Shown piece by piece: positions 56,001 through 61,630 of a stretch of DNA of 64,000 bases. The position numbers and the translations under genes are program-made. Within the stretch, counting starts at the first letter, position 1, and every line of letters begins with the position of its first letter. The notes beneath the pieces are model-generated. The model was given only the letters and a program-made list of their open reading frames with translations, was not told where the DNA came from and did not search any database. This stretch comes from Pseudoalteromonas sp. CO133X (GTDB lineage Bacteria > Pseudomonadota > Gammaproteobacteria > Enterobacterales > Alteromonadaceae), in NCBI GenBank assembly GCA_004208945.1, contig SGPE01000009.1, forward strand, positions 496,001-560,000, in the 5' to 3' direction.

Positions 56001-56041
56001 TTGTGATTAACATTAACAACGTGAAAATCATTTTTTTTCAT
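53030..56041 (-). CDS. TonB-dependent receptor with N-terminal STN signalling domain and a second internal signal peptide
   Basis: A 1003-residue outer-membrane receptor. A first signal sequence (about 35-62, ending MGQPAIAA) and an STN/secretin-TonB short domain (about 67-140, LQFDIKAQRADLALIEFAKQ) are as in FecA-type transducers. At residue 149 a second signal peptide starts (MKNLSGVSAAVVPLLLASNN, cleavage near AFA-AEQ). The plug domain (SVEDLPVPVDILS, LRGLGPDQTLVLINGKRRH, EVLRDGAAAQYGSDAIAGVINIVL) and a 22-strand barrel ending YYIGAEYKF follow. AGGAAAG lies 8 nt before the internal ATG at 55597, so an 855-residue STN-less form may be made. Upstream fecR/fecI suggest surface signalling. The substrate is unknown. 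Confidence 0.9.
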   Translation of the reverse strand: MKKNDFHVVNVNHKKLNKKKLNLHSGFFFLNCLIKLRSKQLHLFPASMAVYGLCMGQPAIAAEKQMLQFDIKAQRADLALIEFAKQTDQTVIFSFELAKQYQAQSVFGFYTKLDALETMLQGTKLDAVVDQTGLLSIKLKQINRKDNNMKNLSGVSAAVVPLLLASNNQAFAAEQAAEENIEKIAVVGSRVAGRSVEDLPVPVDILSAEALENTGQTEVGRMLQAIAPSFNFSSSSISDGTDALRPATLRGLGPDQTLVLINGKRRHQASIIHINTSVGRGTAGTDMNAIPAASIKRIEVLRDGAAAQYGSDAIAGVINIVLKDAEEGGKAAINYGEYSEGDGETVNIDFNKGFALGDDGYLNTTINYRDRAPTNRAGLHGSCQFYGCTELDDGTLLAGDPRELTAPRDTFRIGDADSQQFALTVNTGYELAGGELYGFITYSNRENESAAFFRHNANATGNPVLQDGDATIPMGFLPKINTVIDDVSYNVGFKKSFDNDSSIDLSYTYGENSIDYTTSDTINGSYANLLRYEQGLSADEIRATIPRSAFAYGLELSLQTLNLDYTKDYDNFSLALGAEIRTDEFRILEGSEYAYRDYDTVDGVSIYSGLSGGVGSEDAASGTQGFGGSDPASSVDESRDVISFYADAETYVIDDVIISGALRYDNYKGFGDTVNFKLAANWSITEDVSLRGALSTGFRAPSMQQLYFNNISTQFVVGEDGSLVAEQVGTFRNDSTLAQSIGIPKLKEEKSQNRSLGIVYNVTDNINVTIDYYSIDIDDRIVISNRLGKGLSDTLDAALVSSGAGAGQFFLNGADTETEGVDLVATWNTEGLGGTLDFTFAANFTKTDVVDLFTPSGSGLETIPVEDVFSAQETSIIEEWQPEDRINLSALYRLEDWTVNLSLNRYGEYTVEDGGRQTYGAEILTDVKVSYFFDENLSFNIGANNLFDVYPDKNTIGNSRSGTIVDANGNTIVSSPGVFTYSRRSAPFGFNGAYYYIGAEYKF
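55597..55616 (-). promoter_or_regulatory. Internal ribosome site and ATG inside the TonB receptor gene
   Basis: On the minus strand AGGAAAG, 8 nt, then ATG with its first base at 55597. It is in frame with the long receptor and opens a complete second signal peptide. By contrast, the upstream start at 56041 has no visible Shine-Dalgarno site. Confidence 0.6.
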
Positions 56042-56049
56042 GAGGGAAA

Positions 56050-57120
56050 TTAGCTTTTACTTTCAAAACTTAAACTAACACGATGCTCGCCTAAGCGTTG
56101 ATGTTTAACCGCTAAATTAGCGTGTAACGACTCGAGTAATCCTTTTATATCGCCAGCCTTGAAAACGCCCGCAACTTTTAAAGAAGTTAAATCAGGATCA
56201 GTCAATTCAAAACGGGTAGCCGTGTAACGACTAACCTCTTGTAGCGCTTCACCCAAAGGCTCACCATTAAAAATAATCATGCCATGCTGCCATGCTAAAT
56301 CTCGCTGTACATCATCCATCGACAGTTGTTTAACAGGCTCTGTTTTACTGTGTTTTATAAGCGCTTTTTCACCCGAGACAACCACGTTCGCATGGAGTTT
56401 TTTTATCGATAGACTCTCGTTTGAAGCATCTTTTAAATGCTCAAAGTCATTTGCATCAACAAGCGTGTGTGGCTCAGCTATCATTACTTTGCCCTCTGTG
56501 ACTACCAACTCAAGATCTGATGAAGTGTTACGCTGAACATTAAACACGGTGCCAAGAGCAGTAAAAGACTTATCCCCAGCAATGACTGTAAAAGGTCTGC
56601 TCGCATCCTTGGCGACATTAAAACGCCCCTCGCCTCGATTCAATATAAGTTGACGACGGTCGCCCGTGTACACCACTTCTAACTTTGTATTGGTGTTAAG
56701 CTGAACAATTGTGCTGTCTGGCAAGACATAGGTTGCCTGCTCACCGACTTTGGTTCGATAAATCTTTGTAAATTTCGCATGGTCGTCTTCAGCTGATTGC
56801 CAATAACTTGAGTAAATCAGTAAAACACAACCCAGTAACATCACAACTAGAAAACTTGCCGCGGTTGCCAAGCCAAAAACCGCTGGTTGTTTATGCTGAG
56901 TTTTTTCAGGAAAAAGGCTACTTAGCTCACTGAGCACACTCATTTCATCCCAAAGTTGAGCGAGTTCAAATAACGCATCTTGATGGGCATTACTTTGTTT
57001 TGCCCATTGTTGTAGCTCACGCACTTCTTTATCAGATAAGCCTCTGTCAATTGCACTTACCCAACGACTCGCCTGAGCTTGAATCATATCTTTCGACGAA
57101 AAAGGATGAACATTACTCAT
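56050..57120 (-). CDS. fecR: FecR-family anti-sigma/signal transducer
   Basis: A 356-residue inner-membrane regulator. The cytoplasmic N-terminal domain (QASRWVSAIDRGLSDKEVRELQQWAKQSNAHQDALFELAQLWDEM) binds the sigma factor. One helix (FGLATAASFLVVMLLGCVLLIYS) leads to a periplasmic FecR domain (TKVGEQATYVLPDSTIVQLNTNTKLEV) and a C-terminal secretin-like part that would contact the receptor STN domain. The start overlaps the sigma-factor stop as ATGA, and the receptor starts 8 nt after the stop. This is a classical FecI-FecR-FecA arrangement. Confidence 0.93.
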   Translation of the reverse strand: MSNVHPFSSKDMIQAQASRWVSAIDRGLSDKEVRELQQWAKQSNAHQDALFELAQLWDEMSVLSELSSLFPEKTQHKQPAVFGLATAASFLVVMLLGCVLLIYSSYWQSAEDDHAKFTKIYRTKVGEQATYVLPDSTIVQLNTNTKLEVVYTGDRRQLILNRGEGRFNVAKDASRPFTVIAGDKSFTALGTVFNVQRNTSSDLELVVTEGKVMIAEPHTLVDANDFEHLKDASNESLSIKKLHANVVVSGEKALIKHSKTEPVKQLSMDDVQRDLAWQHGMIIFNGEPLGEALQEVSRYTATRFELTDPDLTSLKVAGVFKAGDIKGLLESLHANLAVKHQRLGEHRVSLSFESKS

Positions 57121-57677
57121 TTATTCACCTCTTTGGCGGTTACATCAGTGGTATTTAATTGATTTAGTTGCTGAGTGTCATGTGCTTTCATAGCATGCAA
57201 TGCATGCAGGAGCCCTTTGGCGATATGCTTTTCAACTGTACTTTCGCTCAACTTCATTTTAATTGCGATTTCCTTTTGGCTTAGACCATAGACCTTTTTT
57301 AAAATAAAACACTTTTTAACTTGAGGGCTCAATTCGTTAGTCACGCGGCAAAAAAATAAAAAACGCTCTTTCGAGGTGACTTCATCTTCAAGTGCCATTG
57401 AGCGCATCTGATTGGTGACTTGTTGATGCTCATCAAGGGACTCTTTGTATTTATTATCCCATTTCGCAACGTGATTTAATGCCAAGTGCTTAGCAGTTTT
57501 AAGCATATAACTGTGGGTATATTCAATATTTTGCTTAAGATCAGCCTCGTAACTTTTAATAAACGTTTCTTGAATTATATCTTCAACGTCATCAGGGCTG
57601 ACAATACGTGCAACAAATCGTCTGAGTTTGCTTGATATATCAGTAAATGCGGTAATAATTCCTGTCTGTTCCGTCAT
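57117..57677 (-). CDS. fecI: ECF RNA polymerase sigma factor (FecI-like)
   Basis: A 186-residue ECF sigma factor. Region 2 is KLRRFVARIVSPDDVEDIIQETFIKSYEAD with YMLKTAKHLALNHVA, and region 4 is ELSPQVKKCFILKKVYGLSQKEIAIKMKLSESTVEKHIAKGLLHAL, as in FecI. It would be released by FecR when the receptor binds its ligand, and then transcribe the receptor gene. It is the first gene of the unit with fecR overlapping by 4 nt. Iron is the usual signal, but no Fur box was identified. Confidence 0.93.
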   Translation of the reverse strand: MTEQTGIITAFTDISSKLRRFVARIVSPDDVEDIIQETFIKSYEADLKQNIEYTHSYMLKTAKHLALNHVAKWDNKYKESLDEHQQVTNQMRSMALEDEVTSKERFLFFCRVTNELSPQVKKCFILKKVYGLSQKEIAIKMKLSESTVEKHIAKGLLHALHAMKAHDTQQLNQLNTTDVTAKEVNK

Positions 57678-57759
57678 CCGTAACTCGCACTTGTTATTTT
57701 ATAGCTAAGGTTACGAGATTTCATTTTAATTACAAGATAATTTGTTAATTTTCTGTTCC

Positions 57760-58635
57760 TCAAGTAAATAAAGTTTTCATGAAATTATAAAAAATCTCTG
57801 TTTTTCGGGTGACTAAACTGTTTTGAGGCTTTAAAAACCAAACTGGCGCATCTGCATCAGCGAGACAATTGGGTAATATTTCAATTAGCTCACCTTTACT
57901 AAGTTCATCCTGAATGGCTATACGCGATTTAATAGCAATACCATGCCCTGCAATTGCTGCTTGAGTCATGTTATCTGAGTTTGAAATAGTAAACCGAGTA
58001 CGCGCATTGTGGTGAATAACTTGATTATTTTCGATGAGCTTAAGCTGACGCTGCCACGGTAAACATACCCAATAATGATCAACTAAATCATCCACAGACT
58101 TCGGCATGCCATATTTTTCAAGATAACTTGGTGCGGCACACAGAATACGGGAATTAACAGCAAGTTTTCGAGATAATAAATTAGAGTCAACTAACTGTCC
58201 TACCCTAATCGCCACATCTTGTGCGTCATCCACTACATTCACAAAATGATCTGTGATCATAAAATCTAATTTTAAATCAGGGTATTGTTGCTCAAACTGA
58301 TTAAGCCTTGGCATCACAAATTTAGAAAAGACCCATGGCGGCATGGTGACACGCAATAACCCTGATATTGCCGAGCCTCTTGCACCTATTTGATGTTCAG
58401 CATCATACAACGCTTCCAAAATTGCACTTGCGCGTTGGTAAAAGACGTCTCCTGCCGGTGATAACCTTATTCGCCGACTGTCTCGAAAGATAAGCACGGT
58501 AGAAAGTGCCTTTTCGAGCTTACTTAAACGATGGCTCACTGTTGCTGGCGATAAGCCTTGTGCTTTTGCTGCCGCCACGACCCCTTGGTTCTCAACAACC
58601 GCTATAAATGTTTCTAAATCGGATAGGCTATACAT
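57760..58635 (-). CDS. LysR-family transcriptional regulator
   Basis: A 291-residue regulator. MYSLSDLETFIAVVENQGVVAAAKAQGLSPATVSHRLSKLEKAL is the helix-turn-helix, followed by a LysR effector domain (SGLLRVTMPPWVFSKFVMPRLNQF). It resembles the CrgA/AaeR-like group. It is divergent from the peroxiredoxin and haloacid dehalogenase genes with a 106-nt gap, the usual place for a LysR target. Regulation of those genes is therefore likely but not shown. Confidence 0.92.
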   Translation of the reverse strand: MYSLSDLETFIAVVENQGVVAAAKAQGLSPATVSHRLSKLEKALSTVLIFRDSRRIRLSPAGDVFYQRASAILEALYDAEHQIGARGSAISGLLRVTMPPWVFSKFVMPRLNQFEQQYPDLKLDFMITDHFVNVVDDAQDVAIRVGQLVDSNLLSRKLAVNSRILCAAPSYLEKYGMPKSVDDLVDHYWVCLPWQRQLKLIENNQVIHHNARTRFTISNSDNMTQAAIAGHGIAIKSRIAIQDELSKGELIEILPNCLADADAPVWFLKPQNSLVTRKTEIFYNFMKTLFT

Positions 58636-58741
58636 ACTTTCAGTTCAATATTTTCGAATTTAGCTTTCACTTTTGCCTAGTATATATAAAAAAATAAAAC
58701 ACTATACTGCATTTTTTATCCTAATGGTCTGGAGCCACACT

Positions 58742-59395
58742 ATGTCTTTAAAAAGCCAAATTGACGCATTCGAAGTACAGAAAAAAGCAAATGTTCCAAG
58801 CGATATCCTAAACTTAATGGACATTACCACCGAGAAACTGATCGCTGAGCAGTTAAATCAACATGCATTACCAGTAGGCGCCGTATTTCCTGACTTTAGC
58901 TTGCCAAATAGTCATGGTGAAACCGTGACACTCTCGCAGTTATTAGACAAAGGACCTCTGGTGCTTAGTTTTTACCGTGGCGGTTGGTGCCCATACTGTA
59001 ACTTAGAATTACGTGCGCTAAATGCACTAAAGGACGAGTTTGCTAAACACCATGTTCAACTAGTAGCAGTTTCACCACAGTTACCTGATCACTCGTTATC
59101 AACTGAACAACAGAATGAATTAGCCTTTACGGTCTTATCAGATGTTGAAAATACACTAGCAAAAGCATGTGGATTAGTGTTCACATTAGATGAGCGCTTA
59201 ATTCCAGTATATAAAGAGCTGGGCTTAGATATTCCTACTGCAAATGGGGATAACAGTTATGAGCTTCCTCTGCCTGCAACCTACGTTATTGATAAAGACC
59301 GTACTGTTCAATATGCATTTGCTAAAGAAGACTATACTCTGCGTGCAGAGCCAAGTGATGTTTTAAATGTGGCAAAAGGGTTGCAGAATGCGTAA
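58742..59395 (+). CDS. Peroxiredoxin-like (AhpC/TSA family) protein
   Basis: A 217-residue thioredoxin-fold protein. An N-terminal helical segment (MSLKSQIDAFEVQKKANVPS) precedes the AhpC/TSA domain with the redox site FYRGGWCPYCNLELRAL, a CxxC, followed by LVAVSPQLPDHS. It probably reduces peroxides or acts as a thiol oxidoreductase in the cytoplasm. The ATG at 58742 is preferred because GGAG lies 7 nt upstream; an in-frame TTG at 58673 has no support. Its end overlaps the next gene by 8 nt. Confidence 0.9.
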   Translation: MSLKSQIDAFEVQKKANVPSDILNLMDITTEKLIAEQLNQHALPVGAVFPDFSLPNSHGETVTLSQLLDKGPLVLSFYRGGWCPYCNLELRALNALKDEFAKHHVQLVAVSPQLPDHSLSTEQQNELAFTVLSDVENTLAKACGLVFTLDERLIPVYKELGLDIPTANGDNSYELPLPATYVIDKDRTVQYAFAKEDYTLRAEPSDVLNVAKGLQNA

Positions 59396-60158
59396 TGTCA
59401 GTCTATCAACTAAATTATTATGTGCTTGTATATTAATGTTTAGCACCTTTATTGGGAGTGCAGCTGTGGCAAAAAGTCAACCTCTTAAAACCCCAAAAGT
59501 AATTGTATTTGATGTTAACGAAACCTTACTAGACCTTGAACAAATGAGGCATTCTGTCGGAGAAGCACTTAACGGACAAACACAATTATTGCCTCTTTGG
59601 TTTTCGACCATGTTACATCACTCATTAGTTAGCACCGTGACGAATGAGTACCATGATTTTGGTGAAATTGGTGTCGCAGCACTAATGATGGTGGCAAGTA
59701 ACCATCAAATTAATATTACTAAAGAGCAAGCAAAACTAGCGATTGTACCACCGCTTTTATCTCTTCCAGCACACCCAGATGTAAAGCACGGACTTGCTCA
59801 GCTTAATGATAAAGGCTTTAAGTTAGTAAGCTTTACTAACTCATCAAATAAAGGAGTTACAGCGCAATTTAAACACGCTGAGTTGACGAGCTTTTTTAGC
59901 GACCGATACAGTGTTGAAGATATCAAAGTATACAAGCCCGATCTTCGCTCGTATCAGTGGCTACTTAAACAACTTGATGTAGCACCAGATGAGGCGCTGA
60001 TGGTGGCCGCCCACGGTTGGGATGTCGCCGGTGCAAAAGCCGCAGGTATGCAAACTGCCTTTGTTGCAAGACCAGGTAAAGCGCTGTATCCACTAGCGAC
60101 AAAACCTGACTACATTGTTAATGATATAAAAGAGCTCGCTTTGCTACTTAATCGTTAA
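59388..60158 (+). CDS. Haloacid dehalogenase type II-like hydrolase with signal peptide
   Basis: A 256-residue HAD hydrolase. A signal peptide (about residues 1-30, LLCACILMFSTFIGSAAVA) precedes motif I VIFDVNETLLDLEQM. Motif II is in LVSFTNSSNKG, the lysine is in VYKPDLRSY, and motif III is in VAAHGWDVAGAKAAGM. The order and spacing fit type II haloacid dehalogenases, which hydrolyse L-2-haloacids. An exported form is unusual because the family is normally cytoplasmic. The ATG at 59388 overlaps the peroxiredoxin stop. A strong terminator follows. Confidence 0.87.
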   Translation: MRNVSLSTKLLCACILMFSTFIGSAAVAKSQPLKTPKVIVFDVNETLLDLEQMRHSVGEALNGQTQLLPLWFSTMLHHSLVSTVTNEYHDFGEIGVAALMMVASNHQINITKEQAKLAIVPPLLSLPAHPDVKHGLAQLNDKGFKLVSFTNSSNKGVTAQFKHAELTSFFSDRYSVEDIKVYKPDLRSYQWLLKQLDVAPDEALMVAAHGWDVAGAKAAGMQTAFVARPGKALYPLATKPDYIVNDIKELALLLNR

Positions 60159-60166
60159 TATAAGCC

Positions 60167-60204
60167 TATGAAGGCTACACACAGTAGTCTTCATACTTTT
60201 TGTT
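60167..60204 (+). terminator. Rho-independent terminator after the haloacid dehalogenase gene
   Basis: Stem TATGAAGGCTAC / GTAGTCTTCATA, 12 bp with one G-U pair and a 5-nt loop, followed by C and TTTTTGTTG. Confidence 0.9.
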
Positions 60205-60290
60205 GTTCGCTTCGCACACAACCCAGTAATTTTAATGTATAGAGCATTCATTATTTAGTCTAAAAAACAAACCAAAAAGTAAACTAAATG

Positions 60291-60319
60291 GTGTACCTTT
60301 AAAAGTTTTAGGTATACAC
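60291..60319. promoter_or_regulatory. Imperfect palindrome upstream of the RND efflux operon
   Basis: GTGTACCT and AGGTATACAC flank an A/T core (29 bp in all), about 95 nt before the adaptor start. It could be an operator for a repressor encoded elsewhere, as no regulator gene is adjacent. Weakly supported. Confidence 0.35.
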
Positions 60320-60413
60320 TGATTGCGCTTAATCCTAGCATGGTTCGCCTTTTCATGACTTGTGGGCTATCGACTATGCTTACTATACTTAACAATTGGA
60401 CTGTGGAGTAAAC

Positions 60414-61616
60414 ATGCGTCTGTCTTTCGCACCTGCCAAATTATCATTATCTTTACTATTTTTGATCGCTGCACCACTTGTATTGCAAGGCTGTTCCGAA
60501 GCCCCTAAAAAACAAGAGCAAATGCATCCTGCTGCTGTTGCTACAATGACCATAAAAACAGAAGATGCACCATTCACGATTGAATTACCAGCAACCCTAT
60601 CAGGCTCTAAAGAAGTTGAAGTTCGAGCGCGAGTAGCGGGTATTTTAGAATCGCGTAACTTTGAAGAGGGCCAGCGTGTTGAACAAGGTCAATCACTATT
60701 TACTATTGATCTTGAACCATACCAGCTTGCTGTTGATCGTGCCCAGGCGGCTCTTGATGGTGCTAAGGCATCACTGGTACAAACTGAACGAGACGTTAAA
60801 CGTTTAGGAAAACTGCGTGCAGAGAAGTCAGTTTCACAACGCGATTATGATAACGCGAGCTCAGCTAATGATATTGCCAAAACAAACCTTGCAGCGGCCA
60901 AGGTTGCGCTAAAAGAAGCACAATTAAATCTTGAATATGCCCAAGTAAAAGCACCTGTTGCGGGTGTGATGGGACGTGAATTTGTTTCTGAAGGTACGTT
61001 TGTTTCAGGCCCCGACGTTTTACTCACGCAAATGACCCAGTTTGACCCTATACGTATTCGGTTTGGCTTATCAGAGCGCGAACAACTACAAATGCGTCAA
61101 GATGTTAAAAATGGCTCACTAACTTTACCAGAGCAAGGCCATTGGAGAACGCAAATAAAACTTCAAGATGGTTCTTTATACGCTAAAACTGGCGAAGTGA
61201 ACTTCTCTGATGTACGAATTAATCCGAACACCGGTACCAGCGAGTTTCAAGCTGTGATCCCAAACCCTGATTTTCAGTTACGACCTGGCCAATTTGTCCG
61301 AATTGAGCTAACTGGCGCGGTACGCAAAAATGCCATCATCGTACCACAGCGCGCCGTACTCGATAACGGCACAGGCAAGTTTGTTTATGTTGTGAGTAAA
61401 AATGAACAAGGTATGGATGTAGCACTACCTGCGCCTGTTGAAGTGGGTGAATGGATTAAAAAACCAAACAATGAGCAATTCCAAAATTTTTGGTTAATTC
61501 GCAGTGGTTTAAAAGAAGGTGACCAAGTTATTGTTGATGGCATGGCACGTATTTTCTTCCCAGGTATGCCAGTCAATGTTGGCAAACCAGCCGCTAACTC
61601 AAGCCACGCAGAATAA
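60414..61616 (+). CDS. RND efflux periplasmic adaptor lipoprotein (MexA/AcrA family)
   Basis: A 400-residue membrane-fusion protein. A lipoprotein signal peptide ends LIAAPLVLQGCSEA with Cys as the lipidation site. Then come the lipoyl half-motif (VRARVAGILESRNFEEGQRVEQGQSLFTID), the alpha-hairpin (VDRAQAALDGAKASLVQTERDVKRL), and the beta-barrel and membrane-proximal domains (LRPGQFVRIELTG). It links the inner-membrane pump to a TolC-type channel. The ATG at 60414 has GGAG 5 nt upstream. The pump gene follows after 14 nt. Substrates are probably hydrophobic drugs, but cannot be read from the sequence. Confidence 0.95.
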   Translation: MRLSFAPAKLSLSLLFLIAAPLVLQGCSEAPKKQEQMHPAAVATMTIKTEDAPFTIELPATLSGSKEVEVRARVAGILESRNFEEGQRVEQGQSLFTIDLEPYQLAVDRAQAALDGAKASLVQTERDVKRLGKLRAEKSVSQRDYDNASSANDIAKTNLAAAKVALKEAQLNLEYAQVKAPVAGVMGREFVSEGTFVSGPDVLLTQMTQFDPIRIRFGLSEREQLQMRQDVKNGSLTLPEQGHWRTQIKLQDGSLYAKTGEVNFSDVRINPNTGTSEFQAVIPNPDFQLRPGQFVRIELTGAVRKNAIIVPQRAVLDNGTGKFVYVVSKNEQGMDVALPAPVEVGEWIKKPNNEQFQNFWLIRSGLKEGDQVIVDGMARIFFPGMPVNVGKPAANSSHAE

Positions 61617-61630
61617 GCACAGGGAGTCTT

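Noticed and set aside
59367..59387. Upstream start for the haloacid dehalogenase-like gene
   Set aside because: The extra residues overlap the peroxiredoxin coding end and spoil the signal peptide N-terminus; ATG 59388 is better.
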